From assembly GCA_963930655.1 (NCBI GenBank), contig OZ005613.1:6952501-7016500 (forward strand): a DNA stretch of 64,000 nt, written 5' to 3'. This stretch comes from Myrica gale. Lineage: Eukaryota > Streptophyta > Magnoliopsida > Fagales > Myricaceae. The notes beneath the pieces are model-generated. The model worked only from the letters and a program-made list of their open reading frames with translations. It searched no databases and was not told where the DNA came from. Of this stretch, positions 1 through 12,172 are shown in pieces. The position numbers and the translations under genes are program-made. Position 1 is the stretch's first letter; the number at the start of each line of letters is the position of its first letter.

Positions 1-909
1 AACTTCATATAATCCCAAAAGGTTAAAATATATTGAACGTGGAATATGACAACTACAAATTGGCAATCACAATAGGAGCCTTTTTGCTCTGAAAGACTCA
101 AATAACATTCAAGACTCGAGATCTCCACTTGGTTAACATCATATTCTATAGTTAAGCAATACGGAAATTAAAATCATCAAATAATCTAAAATATACGCAA
201 TACACAAGGAAATTATTCAGTAACCTCAATCATTGGATGCCAAATGACAAGAAATTCCCAAAAGACCAACTGAATGCATATTCTGGCTATACAGATGCTA
301 TAGACCACCCCCATAACAACCCACAACACATTATTTTGTGACGAAACTCCCAGCATTTGAGTTTTGGCATCTACCTATGTTTGAACAATACCCTAAGCAC
401 TAATATGTTGCCTCTAAATGCTTAAATGCAGCAATTATATGATTGAGGAAGATAAAAAGCTACTAGCTGTGCTTTTGAAAGGAAACAGCCTCTGAAATGT
501 AGATGCTTTATGGTCAAAGCATGGACAAAAAAGGGTTGTGATTAAAACGCAACAGGATTTGTGGTAATGGTGTCCTGTGCTAAGCACAGCAACCATGCAG
601 GAAGAGGTGGGAACAGCATAAACAAAAGAGACGATGAAACATCATTTTCACAAAAGAATATACATAATCACAGGCGGACTGAAAGAGGTAGTTGAATTTA
701 GGCTCATTCGACCCAAAGAGTAGCACAATCAACTGAGGGCTATGCCTTATGAAACTGAATTTCTTGGTTTGGATCTCTTAGAGCACCCTCCTCCCTTGGA
801 GCCAAACTCATCCAAACAAAAGATTCAAAAGTAATTTAGAGACAGGTAGGCCACATGAACTGAATAACTAAAAGCAATTTATGATTAGTCAAAAGAAAAT
901 TGGTCTCAC
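1..909 (-). other. Probable intron of the p23 gene
   Basis: This AT-rich stretch lies downstream (minus strand) of the p23 exon at 910-1093, directly after its GT donor. I searched it for the next expected p23 exon, which should encode the second half of the CS domain with its conserved tryptophans and the acidic tail, and found none. That exon therefore lies beyond the left edge or has been lost. No other coding segment is convincing here. Confidence 0.5.
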
Positions 910-1093
910 CTCAGGCACTATCGGGCCATAAAGTTTCAAACTGAAGTCGAAGGATTCACCTCGCAGCCCTTGCGCGGAGAAACTAAATAAGCCCTGAGAC
1001 TCGCACTTAACAGAAACATCTTTTGCATCAGGCAGAACGACGGTGAGATAAACCTTATCAGAGCGCTGAGCCCAAAGAACCTCCGGATTGCGA
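910..1093 (-). CDS. Hsp90 co-chaperone p23 (CS domain), one internal exon
   Basis: The minus strand gives 61 codons plus one phase base, with no stop, between an AG acceptor (1094-1095) and a GTGAG donor (905-909). The peptide starts [18 protein letters not shown] and contains [20 protein letters not shown]. This matches the beginning of plant p23/SBA1-type co-chaperones, whose CS domain binds the ATP-bound dimer of Hsp90 in the cytosol and slows its ATPase. The phase implies a tiny first exon ending ATGAG, so that M-S is completed by the first base here; I could not find it in 1094-2700. The ATG at the 5' edge of this exon is out of frame and is not the start. The second half of the domain is not in the window. 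The reading frame is clean, so this could be a live gene, but with one exon visible a retained fragment cannot be excluded. Confidence 0.8.
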
Positions 1094-1589
1094 CTTCATT
1101 CGAGAAAATTAAAAAATAGTATATTTTATGTCAGCATCTCTACTGATTCGTATCTTAATGATATACCAGCAAATACAAAAGGTCCAAAAATTCCACCTAT
1201 TTCTATCCTCTATACACAAAATGGGTAGTTACCTCTTACAATTTTTAGCAACCTTAAATTTCAACCCAGAGTTTCACAATTCACTTACCCACCGTAAGAA
1301 GCACGAGGTGTATCATGTTTCTCAGTACGCTGTACTTCAATGTTCCCATTCCCCTGAACTGGTGATTGTGCTGTACTCTGTTTGGTCGCCATTGTTGAAC
1401 CAAGGAGGGAAAGTTCTCGCTACAACTTTTTTCACATCAGAAGTTATCCTCTTATGGGAAGTTAAAAACAGACAAAATGGAAAAGAAAAGAGAGGATACA
1501 GTTGTCATATAATTGGACTTACTTTGAGATATACGAAAGTTTAAAATGAGTTTTTCGGGTAACGTTTTCAACAAATATATTCTTAACTA
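1094..1589. other. Non-coding, upstream of the p23 exon
   Basis: This stretch should hold the first intron and possibly the 5' region of the p23 gene. The 138-codon plus-strand reading frame here (1128-1544) has no recognisable domain and low-complexity composition. I treat it as chance. Confidence 0.4.
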
Positions 1590-1789
1590 AGGTTGTGTTT
1601 GTGTTGTAAAATTTTAGTGTTGTTAAAATTTTAGGTATTAGGTTTAGTGAAAAAGTGAAGAGAGAGGTAATTTTTTATATTTTTTGTAGTAAATAGTAAT
1701 GATTTGATGGGGAGAGAGAAATTATATTGTAATATTTAATTGTGTTAAAATTTTAGAGTGTGTAAAATTTTGGTACACAAACGCACCCT
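1590..1789. mobile_element. Small MITE with imperfect 27-bp terminal inverted repeats
   Basis: The left end reads AGGTTGTGTTTGTG and the right end reads CACAAACGCACCCT, forming imperfect terminal inverted repeats of about 27 bp that continue into TAAAATTTTA-type sequence. A TA dinucleotide flanks both sides (1588-1589 and 1790-1791), as expected of a Tc1/mariner-type (Stowaway-like) target duplication. The 200-bp interior is AT-rich and non-coding. A related right end (AAAATTTTGGTACACA) appears near 40600. Confidence 0.55.
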
Positions 1790-1794
1790 TAGAG

Positions 1795-2150
1795 TTTACA
1801 GTCAAATCGAGGTAATTCTGTACATTTTTCATTAGTTCCGCTAACGATCATTACTGATAAGATTTTAAAGTCCACGTCATAATGAATTATAAAGCGTCAC
1901 CTGTCAAATTAAAAAGTTCATACCATATTTGCACTAGGTGTCTACAATGGGGAGACCAACGTCGTCTCATTAAATTATTTTTCTTTTTAACCAGGCACAG
2001 TGAGCTAGCAGACACCTAGTGTAGATGTGACGTGTATGTTTTAATTGAACAATTGACGTTTTCTAATTCGTTACGACATGACTTTTAAAGTTGCAATAGT
2101 GTTAAAGAGACGGATGAAAAATGGACGGATGAGCCTCAATTTGACTACTC
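1795..2150. repeat. Foldback element with long imperfect arms
   Basis: The left half (about 1795-1948) and the right half (about 1998-2150) are imperfect reverse complements over roughly 150 bp, meeting at ACTAGGTGTCT / AGACACCTAGT. The loop is about 50 bp. It lies directly beside the MITE at 1590-1789. No coding sequence is present. Similarity is estimated by eye. Confidence 0.5.
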
Positions 2151-2717
2151 TACCTCAAGTTTTAACTTTTAACTTTTGTGTTCGTGGATATAAAACAACA
2201 ATCCTAATTTTTGTATTTCTTTATTTTTTTGGCACGTTGGTTGCAAACATATTCTATAATACAGTATATTTAATAAAATTTATAAAATGAACATCCAAAA
2301 TTTCAAAAAACCTTACACAAACACCAATACTTTTTACACAAATTTCAACAACTTTACACACAAATTTCAATATATCTTTAAAAAAAAATTCTAACAAATC
2401 TTCTCTCTTCATATTTTTCCACCTAACTCCAATATTTTTTTATTAAACAATTATATCAAATAATCTTTCTCTTCATTTTTTACAAACTTCAATAAAAAAA
2501 GAGAAATTGACATTTTGATCTTTGGGTTTTACCCCCTTTTATTTTTTAGTTATTGGGTTTTATTATTTCAAATTTTAGTCATTTGGTTTACATTTTTTGA
2601 CGAAATGACCATTCCGTCAGGGATCCGTCTGTTTCTCTCATGGAAGGGTCCATCAACTGACAACTAAGCAGCTAATGTGACTGGAATGATGTGCACCGTT
2701 TGAAAATTAACAATGTG
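2151..2717. other. AT-rich spacer with a truncated repeat
   Basis: No gene is visible. The segment from about 2500 to 2700, with its phrase TTTGGGTTTTACCCCC, looks like one end of a dispersed repeat cut off where the retroelement array begins at about 2718. Its partner end was not found. Confidence 0.3.
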
Positions 2718-3171
2718 AGGAAGAAAAAAACACGGGACATAGTACAGTCAAAATCTCCACTATCAAATATATAATGGGTACACAAAGTCTTCTCTAGTCG
2801 CAATTAGAGGCTGCAACTCATATCTCATCAAGATGATATCAATCTTGGTAAATTCAACGGAAAAACATAGAGAGAATATAAACTCGTAGTAAATGTTCAC
2901 GAGCATGAATTCAGTTCTCAATATTGCAATATGATATCTACCATTCAGATAGCTCCTTGTGTCGTGAACGTCTCTGCCAAATTTTAGTTCGATTAAACTA
3001 CAGAAGAAGTGAAATCAAGTATTTGATGAAACATGGTCTTCCTTTCTCTCTTAAATTCGTACAACTTAAAACTTCCCTTAAGGATTTTAAGTTAAAACCC
3101 AAATGGGCTTTGAGCTTTATTAAAAGACCCCCAATTGGGCTTTCCTTCACATAAAATGAATTAACCCAACA

Positions 3172-3341
3172 AATCTTCCCCTTCCGACTTTGTGGAGGAA
3201 ATTGTCATTCCCGCGATCGAACAACAATCTTTAAACTTTTGTCCTGGTCTCGCTTTTGTGAACATATCAGAACCATTATCATCAATGTGAACTTTCTCAA
3301 GTTCCAGTAATTTTTCATTCAACATAGCACTAATACCACTT
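3172..3341 (-). pseudogene. Array internal domain 1 (copia pol tail)
   Basis: The pol-tail frame is open and includes KLLELEKVHIDDNGSDMF, the C-terminal end of a copia RNase H region. The PBS-like site at 3327-3338 has two changes from TGGTATCAGAGC. Confidence 0.75.
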
Positions 3342-4396
3342 TGTTGAGAGATATAACAAAAAAGAAACATCGGGAATAATTCTTCTCTCTACAGGCAAGC
3401 AAATAGAGTGCAATCTCAACAATTATATGTACTTAAAATAATCTCCAGATAATCAATTGCACTATACAAAAACATCATAACAAATTTTTAAGTGAAAAAC
3501 TTTCCTAGTTTGAGGAAGAAAAAACCACTCGACCTAATCCAGTCAAAATCTCAAATATCAACCAAATATTGGGTACAAACTTCTCTAGTCATAACTAGAG
3601 GCTACAAATCATATCTCTTCAATATGATATCAATCTTGTCAAATACAACGAAACAAAAAAGAGAAAATAACCAAACTCGGGTTACCATTCCCTAGGACGA
3701 ACCCTAGTTCCCGATCACGCAATCCGTTCTCCACCGTTCAGATTATACTTCCTTCTGTCTTGAACCGTCTCCTCCCATTTTCAGCTTGATTGGACCACAG
3801 AAGAAGCAAGATTAAGGCTTTGATGAAACCTGAGCGTAAAAAGAAAGACTACCTCTTTCTCTACTATTTCTCTCTTCAATCTGTATATGAAAAATTTGCC
3901 CGGTGTGAGGAAGAAAAACCATTGGACCTAGTCCAGTCAAAATCTCTACTATCAACCAAATAATAGGAACACAAAGTCTTTTCTAGTCATAACTAGAGGC
4001 TACAACTCATATCTCTTCAAGATGATATTAATCTTGGCAAATAAAACGGAAAAACATCGAGCAAATACAAAAAGTCGCGGATACTGTTCACGAGGACGAA
4101 CCCCAAATCTTGATCTCACAATCTGATCTCCACCGTTCAGATGATAGCTTCTTGTTTCTTGAACATCTCTTCAAAATCTTAGCTCAATCATACCATAGAA
4201 GCAACGAGATCAAGGCTTTGATAAAACCAAGGCGTGAAAGAGAAAAATTGTATCTTTCTTTTCAATTTTTCTCTCTTCAATCCGTACAACTTAAAACTCC
4301 TTCTTAGGGTTATATGTTAAAACCCTAATGGGCTTTGAGCCTTATTAAAAGACCCCCAATTGGGCTTTCCGTCACAAGGAAGGAATTAACCTAACT

Positions 4397-4566
4397 AATC
4401 TCCCCATTCCGACTATGTGAAGGAAATTAACATCCTGACAATCAAACAACAATCTTCAAACATCGGCCTTGGTCTTGCTTTTGTCAACATATCAGAATCA
4501 TTATCATCTGTGTGAACTTCATCAAGTTTAAGTAATTCATCATTAAACATAGCTCTGATACTTCTT
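4397..4566 (-). pseudogene. Array internal domain 2 (copia pol tail)
   Basis: The remnant reads through ELLKLDEVHTDDNDSDML and ends in a stop. The first two bases of the PBS are altered while the TATCAGAGC core is kept. The left LTR boundary reads CTAACT instead of CCAACA. Confidence 0.75.
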
Positions 4567-5222
4567 TGTTGAGAGAGATAACGACAAATAAACAGCAAAA
4601 TAATTCTTCTCTCTAGATGCAAGCGAATAGATACGCAATCTCAAGAATTAAATGTACTGAAAATAATTTCAAGAAATTCAATCACACCAGGCCAGAAACT
4701 GCATAAACAATTTTTACGTCAAAAACTTCCTCTGTGTGAGGAAGAAAAAACTACGAGACATAATCCAGTCAAAATCTCCACTATCAATTATAATGGGTAC
4801 ACAAAGTCTTCTCTAGTAACTACAAGAGGCTACAACTCATATATCTTTAAGATGATATCAATCTTAGCAAATACAGCGAAAAAATATACAGAAAATATCA
4901 AAACTTGTTGTTACTGTTCACGAGCACGAACAACAGTTATTGAGCTTACAATTTGATCTTTATTGTTCAGATTATAGCTCTTTTTCTCGCGAACGTCTCC
5001 TACAAATTTCAGTTCCATCACACTACAAACAAAGTGGGATCAACTCTATGATTAAACCTAAATGTGGAAGAGAAAAACTGTCTCTTTCTCTTCTATATTT
5101 CCCTTCAATCCAGACAACTTAAAACTCCGCCTCAGGGTATAGTTAAAACCCTAATGGACTTTGAGTCTTATTAAAAACCCCTCAATTGAGCTTTCCTTCA
5201 CATGGATGAAATTAACCCAACA
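4567..5222 (-). repeat. Complete array LTR (reference copy)
   Basis: This 656-bp LTR begins TGTTGAGAGAG and ends CCCAACA on the plus strand, so it has TG...CA ends. Internal domains 2 and 3 flank it directly. It contains the recurring blocks CACGAGCACGAAC and GGCTACAACTCATAT that recur about every 830 bp along the array. Confidence 0.8.
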
Positions 5223-5392
5223 AATCTCTCCTTACCAACTACGTGGAGGAAATTGTCATCCCGCCGATTGAACAACAATCTTCGAGCTTCTGCCTTGGTC
5301 TCGTTTTTGTCAACATATCAGAACCATTATCATTAGCGAGAACTTTCCCAAGTTCTAATAATTTACCATTCGACACAGCTCTGATGCCACTT
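5223..5392 (-). pseudogene. Array internal domain 3 (copia pol tail)
   Basis: The remnant includes DNGSDMLTKTRPRQKLEDCC and ends SST-stop. The PBS reads TGGCATCAGAGC, one change from the initiator tRNA-Met complement. Confidence 0.75.
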
Positions 5393-5694
5393 TGTTGAGA
5401 GAGATAACGACAAATAAACAACGGAATAATTCTTCCCTCCACATGCAAGCGAATAAAATACAATCTTAATAAATTATATGTACTGAAAATAATCTCTAGA
5501 TAATCAATCACACCAAGTTAGAACAACAATAGAAATTTTTACGTGGAAAACTTTCCCGATGTGAGTAAGAAAAAACAATAGGACCAAGTACAGTCAAAAT
5601 CTCCATTGTTAGCCCAAGGTTGTTCTTGCGAACAATCCTTTTTGATTTTGATGATAACAAAGTTTTCAAACTTGTTCAAGTCTTTTAGATTTTA

Positions 5695-7938
5695 TGTAAC
5701 ACCCAAGACTTCTATTTTTAAAATTTATTTGAATTTGTTATTTGATATTTGAAATGTCTTCTTTAAATTTGAAATTTGAGTTTAATTCATTTAAAATAGT
5801 TGAATTTTTATCTTTAACCTAATCAAACCTTTTAAAAATTTGAAAGATTTTATGATTATTTTAAAATAAAAGTTTTAGAGTTCAAAAGGGACTTTATTAC
5901 TGGTGTGAGTCTGTATATAGATTTACACATTGGTTTTAATTTTTACACACCTTGATTTTACACTAACAAGAGGAAAAAGAAGGGTTTTCTTGCTTTCAAC
6001 TATCTAGACGAAATTTCTTGAAGTAAATTCAGGTATTTCGAATTTCTTGATATTATATTTGTATTATTTTTATGAGAGATCAAATCATAGGGTGTCTAGA
6101 TCTAGCCCTAATTATTTCAAGATTTTCGAAATATTTTTAATGGGGTTCTTGGAGTAATTGAAATTTGGGTTCAAGATTTGTTTAAGGAAAAATTAGGTTC
6201 TTGATCTAAGTAGTAGATTGAATTATATTTTTATAGCCGACTTTAGACATAAAAAATTCTGATTTTTAGATATTGCCTACTAGACATCTGCAGAAGGACC
6301 TAGTTAAAGTTTCGTAATTTTTGGAGATGTATTGGTATGGTTTTGAAAATCCGTAAATTAGGCTTAGAGAAATCGGAATTGCTGAGAAAGATTCATTGAT
6401 ACAGATTTGAACTTTGAACCGGATGACATAGATAAGATTCGAATTTCGGCATGAAATTTTATGAGTATTTGTATAACCCATATAGAAATCTTTGGTATAA
6501 ATTTTGGGATTTTTGGATATTGTAATAGATCTTTATGAATTTTGGAAGTGATGAGTACCGAATTATTCAGGGTATAGTTTGTCTCCGTGAACAGAGTTAA
6601 ATGTCGATTTTATTAACTGAGTTGTACTAGTAATTTGGATATGAAATTTTACAGGTATATTGTTAACATCCTAGGGAAAAACATAGTTTAATTAGGGGAT
6701 TTTAGGGATACTCGAGATAGGTAAGATATATTTTAGAATCTGACTAGTTAATTTCGGATTAATCCTGTCGGGCAGATTTAGAGTTTCATTTGTATTTCCA
6801 TTTGAGCGTATTATAATACGTTAAATTTTGTATTGATAGGTGCTAAGTCAGAGGCTTATTTTCTTGAAGATCTAAGTCAGCGGGGTTATTATTACTTTAT
6901 GATTAAATTGTCAAAGGTTATAACATGAAATGTGTAAACATGAGCCTATTTTTATGTCCAATGATATTCCATGATGTTTTCAATATTTAAAACAAAGCTT
7001 TTTGATATTTATTGTTATTCAAGATTTGTGCATGATATTTCATGATGTTTTCATTGATTGAAATCAAAGCTTTTGGTATTTATTGTTATTCAAGATTTAT
7101 GCATGTATTTCATGAAAAGAGGAGAAAAATGCAAAGTTCAAAGTGAGGTTTATTTTATGATATGTTATGTATTTTCAAACCCAGAGCCCAGAGTTACAGA
7201 GACAGCGCATTGGTACCAATTGCAACCCATTGAGTGCACTCATTCTGGAAACGGAGTGACTTCTTTTGTAGATTCTTACCGAGTGCACACTTGGACATGA
7301 CCAAGCCTTAATAAGGAAGATTCTACCCAGAGTATTGGCTTAGTTTGGCTGATCCCCAAACTAGGTTGCAACTGCACAACCCTGTCACGGGGGTAAACGT
7401 GACCCATAGTTATTGCTAAAGAGATTTTTCTTACATAGATAAAACTGATTTTCTATAGTATTATGTTATATAGATAAAACTGTTTTATCGATATATATGT
7501 TTTATTGAAATTGTCAAAAATAACTTTCAATAGTTTAGAAAGATTTTAAATATTCTATTTCTTACTGTTATAGTGTGGCTCATGGGATATACACTTGCAT
7601 AATGATTTTGCTTACTGAGTTGTCGAACTCACCCCCTATTGTTTTCCTTATTTTCAGATGTTGATCAGGAGCGTGTCAATAGTCAGGATTAGATGGCATG
7701 TGGGCGGGTAGCTGAGTGATTATGAGAATAAATGTTTGACTCTAGTATGAGTCAAATCATGTTTAGATTTGTCTTTGTGTCTGAAAGAGTTTCTTTTTAA
7801 GCTTTATTAAGAGAGATTTATTGAAGTTTTTATATAAAGTTTATTCCGCATTTATTATTAGATATGTTTTAAATCAAAAGTCTAATTGTTTTTTTGCAAG
7901 TTAGTCACCCTCTAGCCTTTGAGGTTTGGGGCGTGACA
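5695..7938 (+). mobile_element. Gypsy-like solo LTR nested in E0
   Basis: It begins TGTAACACCCAAG and ends GGGGCGTGACA, with a perfect 5-bp duplication TTTTA on both sides (5690-5694 and 7939-7943). The TGTAACACCC/GGGGCGTGACA ends and the ACTGAGTTGTCGAACTC region near 7615 are typical of large plant Ty3/gypsy chromovirus LTRs (Tekay/Del type). The assignment rests on LTR anatomy only, because no coding region is present. A direct repeat of roughly 70 bp occurs around 6965-7108. Confidence 0.75.
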
Positions 7939-8135
7939 TTTTACATTGAAATTCCTTTTCAAGATCATTACATTTTTCATGTATCAAGGGTTTCTTATTC
8001 TAAAATCTCTCTAAGCATACTTGATCATCATTACTCTTGTTAATTGATCATCTTTTATATTGCAAGTGTTTTTGAGAATTATTGAATTGGAGTAGTTGTT
8101 GTTAAAGAACTATTTTTTATGACTAAGTGTTAGAA

Positions 8136-8325
8136 GTGTCGACACATTGGAGCATAGTGTCGACACATTGAACTAACACCCGGGAGTTTACATTTTAGGC
8201 CGTTCAAAATGATTTTTTGACTAAGTGTTGGAAGTGTCGACACATTGAACTAACACCCGAGAGTCTATTTCCAGACTAAGTTTAATGTGTCAGCACATAC
8301 AATCAATGTGTCGACACATTGCGCG
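8136..8325 (+). promoter_or_regulatory. Paired GTGTCGACAC palindromes in the E0 LTR
   Basis: Palindromes lie at 8136-8145 and 8157-8166 (starts 21 bp apart). A single copy follows near 8237, and then a variant/perfect pair (GTGTCAGCAC, GTGTCGACAC) near 8288-8318 is again spaced 21 bp. Each block is followed by ACTAACACCCGGGAGT-like sequence. The position upstream of a TATA-like sequence suggests a U3 enhancer. Confidence 0.65.
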
Positions 8326-9825
8326 ATTTTACAGATTTACTGGAGTGACGCCAAATGATTCAAAAAGTCTTCAAATGGTCCCAAATGACCTCCAACGGCT
8401 CTCAAACATTACAACAAGACCATTGTACCCTAGAAGACTTTAAATAGAAGAAGATAGAGAGAGAAAGAGGTGGACTTGCACCAATATTCAAGAACTACAA
8501 GAAGACCCTTGTGCCCTAGAATTTTTCACTTGCTGAATCATTCAATATCAGAGCTCTCATTGTTCAATCTTCATCTATTGTTCATCATTGATGACCTAGC
8601 CTCCAAAGAGAGAGAGAGATTTCTTGAAGAAGGGACAACCCACTTGCAAGCTCATTTTGCCCTAACTTCTAGAGAGAGAAAGCTATTTGAAGAAGAGGGA
8701 AAATCACATCTACCAAAAAGGCTTGTGCTCATATCTTCCAAACTCTAGATTTCCTTTTACAATCTTATCTTCTTGCACTCTATTAAGCTTTCCACTTGCT
8801 AATTTGGCTTAAAGAGTCATTCCACATGTTGTGAGATTTACAATTGTATATTTGGCTTAGAGAGCCATTCCATATTTGTGTGCCTCATTTGTTCATTCGG
8901 CTTAGAGAGCCTTCCTTGTAGCCATTATTTGGAAAACCTTTGAGTGTTGGGAAAACACTTGGTCCTACTTGTGAAAGTAGAAGAAATCCTCTAGGTTATG
9001 AGGATTTGTGAGAGTGAGTTAAAGTGTAAGTTCGAAAAACATTTTGTAAAGGTTCCTTAGCACCCGGGAAGCTAAGGTGTATTCGCTATTTGGAGAATAG
9101 TGGAGGAAGCCCAAGGAATTCGATAGCCTTAGGGGTGACGTAGACAAGTGTTGGTCAAACCACCTAAAAATACGGTGTTATCTCTCTAACTCTATCTCGC
9201 TTATTATTCGTTTCATATCTGTATTTGTGATGCTTTATGATTCATGATTCATTGCTTATATTTAGCTTATCATTTAGTATATTCAAATCTGTATTTTTAT
9301 CCTTAGAGAAATAACATTTCCAGATCTGTGTTTTAATCGAAAAAGGGGGAAGTTTTTTGGTAAAACTCAATTCACCCCCCTCTTGGGTTGTTATTTAGAC
9401 TCACACCCATTATTAATCAAATAATGGGTACAAAAAGTCTTTTGTAGTCACAACTAGCGGCTACAACTCATATCTCTTCAAGAATATATCAATCTTGGCA
9501 AATAAAAAACTTGAATTTACTGTTCACGAGCACGAACCCTAGTTACCGAGCTCGCAATCTGATCTCAACATTACAGATTATAGATCCTATTTTCATGAAC
9601 GTCTCCTCCAAATTTAAGCTCGATTGGACCACAGAAGAGGAAAGATCAAGTCTTTAATGAAACCAGAGCGTGAAAGAGAAAATTTGTCTCTTTCTCTTCT
9701 ATTTATCTCTTCAATCTGTATAACTTGAAACTCCTCCTTAAGGTTATAAGTTAAATTAGGGCTTTGGGCTTTATTAAAGGACCCACAATTGGGCTTTCTG
9801 TCACGTGGAGGAAATTATCCCAACT

Positions 9826-9996
9826 AATCTCCACCCTTTCGACTATGTGGAGGAAATTAACATCCCTGCGATCGAACAACAATCTTCAAACTTCTGCTTT
9901 GGTCTTGCTTTTGTCAACATATCAGAACAATTATTATCAGTGTGAACTTTTTCAAGTACCAATGATTTATCATTCAACATAGCTCTGATACCACTT
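9826..9996 (-). pseudogene. Array internal domain 4 (copia pol tail)
   Basis: The frame is open and includes SDMLTKARPKQKFEDCC. The PBS is an exact TGGTATCAGAGC on the minus strand. Confidence 0.75.
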
Positions 9997-10350
9997 TGTT
10001 GAGAGAGATAACGACAAATAAACAATAACTTTTATAAAACTCATATCTCTTCAAGATGATATCAGTCTTGACAAATAATCTCTTCAAGATGACATAAGAT
10101 TATAGCTCCTTGTGTCATGAACGTTTCCTCCAAATTTAAGCTTGATTGAACCACGAACGAAGCGATATCAATGCTTTGATGAACATGAGCGTGAAAGAGA
10201 AAATTGTCTCTTTCTCTACTATTTCTCTCTTAAATCCGTACAACTTAAAACTTCTCATCAAGATTATAAGTAAAACCCCTAATGGACTCTGGGCCTTATT
10301 AAAAGACCTCCAATTGGGCTTTACTTCACCAGGAAGGAATTAATCCAACA

Positions 10351-10519
10351 AATCTTCCCCTTTTGACTATTTGGAGGAATTGTTATCCAGCTTATCGAAC
10401 AATAGTCTTCAAGCTTCTGCAATGGTCTTGCTTTTGTCAACATATCAGAACCATTATCATCAGTGTGAATTTTCTCAAGTTCCAGTAATTTATCAGTCAA
10501 CAAAGCTCTGATACCATTT
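10351..10519 (-). pseudogene. Array internal domain 5 (copia pol tail)
   Basis: The remnant includes KLLELEKIHTDDNGSDMLTK. The original stop is lost, so the frame reads on into the LTR. The PBS is exact. Confidence 0.75.
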
Positions 10520-11175
10520 TGTTGAGATAGATAATGACAAATAAATAGTGGAATAATTATTCTCTCTAGATGCAAGTGAATAGAACGCAATCTCAACAAT
10601 TATATGTACTGAAATAATCTTAAGATAATCAATCACACCAAGTAAAAAAAACACAAGCAATTTTTACCTGAAAAACTTCCCCGGTGTGAAGCAAAAAAAA
10701 AACCAATGGACCTAGTCCAGTCAAAATCTCTACCATCAACCAAATAATGGGTTCAAAGAGTCTTCTCTAGTCACAACTAGAGGCTACAATTCATATATCT
10801 TCAAGATGATATCAATCTTGGCAAATACAACAGAAAAGCATAAAGAAAATACCAAAACTCTTGGGTACTATTCACGAGCACGAGCACCAAATCCCAATCT
10901 CGCAATCTGATCTCCACCGTTCAGAGTATAGCTCCTTGTGTTTTCAACGTCTCATGCTAATTTAAGCTAGATCGGACCACATAAGAAGCAGAATAGAGCC
11001 TTTGATGAAAACTGGGCGTGAATGAGAAAAACTCTGTTTTTCATATGTTTTTCTCTTAAATCTGTACAACTTAAAACTCACCCTTAGGGTTATTAGCTAA
11101 AACCCTAATGAGCTTTGTGCCTTATTAAAAACCCCCCATTAGGCTTTCCTTCACATAAAAGCAATTAAGCCAACA

Positions 11176-11344
11176 AATCTCCCCTTTCGACTATGTGGAG
11201 GAAAATGTCATCCCGACAATCGAACAACATTATTCAGACTTCTGCTTTGGTCTTGCTTTTGTTAACATAACATAACCATTATCATCAGTGCGAACTTTCT
11301 CAAGTTTCAATAATCTATCATTCAACACAGCTCTGGTATCACAT
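11176..11344 (-). pseudogene. Array internal domain 6 (copia pol tail)
   Basis: The remnant includes RLLKLEKVRTDDNGYVMLTK and is cut short by an early stop. The PBS reads TGATACCAGAGC, two changes. Confidence 0.7.
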
Positions 11345-12001
11345 TGTGGAGAGAGGTAACAACAAATAAACATCAAAATAATTATTCTCTCTAGATGCAA
11401 GCGAATAGAGCGCAATCTTAACAATTATATGTACTGAAAAATAATCTCAAGATAATCAATCATACTAAACCAAAATAGCACAAGCAATTTTTACGTGGAA
11501 AACTTCCCCTATGTGAGGAAAAAAAACCATGGAAACTTTTTACAGTCAAAATATCCATTATAAACCAAATAATTGGTACACAAAGTCTTCTCTAGTCACA
11601 ACTAGAAGCTACAACTCATATCTCCTCAAGATGATATCAATATTGACAAATAAACGGAAAAACATAGAGAAAATACCAAAACTCGCATTTATTGTTCACA
11701 AGCACGAACCCTAGTTCTCGAGCTCTCATTCTGATTGCTACCGTACATATTAATTCTCCATTTGTTGATAACGTCTCCATCAAATTTAAGCTCGATCGGA
11801 CTACAAAGAAAACGAGATCAAGGCTTTCATGAAACTTGGGCGTCAAAGAGAAGAACTGTCTCTTTCTCTTATAGTTCGCTCTTCAATCCATACGTTTAAA
11901 ACTCCTCCTTAAGGTTATAAGTTAAAACCTTAATAGGCATTGGGCCTTATTAAAAGACCCAATATTAGGCTTTCCTTCACATGGAAGGAATTAACCCAAC
12001 A

Positions 12002-12172
12002 AATCTCCACTTTCTGACTATGTGGAGGAAATTGTCATCCCGACAATCGAACAACCATCTTCAAGCTTCTGCATTGCTCTCGCTTTGGTCAATATATTAG
12101 AACCATTTATCATTAGTCTGAACTTTCCCAAGTTCCAATAATTTATCATTCAACACAGCTCTTATACCACTT
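12002..12172 (-). pseudogene. Array internal domain 7 (frameshifted)
   Basis: The same pol tail is recognisable at DNA level, but one extra T near 12107 breaks the frame. The PBS reads TGGTATAAGAGC, one change. Confidence 0.7.

Larger units (their letters stand above)
5607..9405 (+). mobile_element. Sirevirus-type solo LTR (E0) inserted in the array
   Basis: The insertion starts TGTTAGCCCAAGG and ends TTTAGACTCACA, with flanking 5-bp duplications TCCAT (5602-5606) and CCCAT (9406-9410, one mismatch). It splits an array LTR whose sequence resumes in register at 9411. Without its nested insert (5695-7938 plus duplication) it is about 1550 bp, similar to the 1652-bp LTR at 15167-16818, with which it shares both ends and the GTGTCGACAC block. 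No internal domain, PBS or polypurine tract follows, so it is a solo LTR left by LTR-LTR recombination. A TTTAAATAG sequence near 8436 lies roughly 110 bp after the palindromes and could be the TATA element. Confidence 0.85.

Noticed and set aside
1128..1544. 138-codon plus-strand frame upstream of the p23 exon
   Set aside because: It has no domain similarity, unremarkable composition, and lies where a p23 intron or promoter is expected.
1094..2700. Search for a first p23 exon ending ATGAG with a GT donor on the minus strand
   Set aside because: No suitable site was seen; the first exon could be further upstream or overwritten by repeats, so none is annotated.
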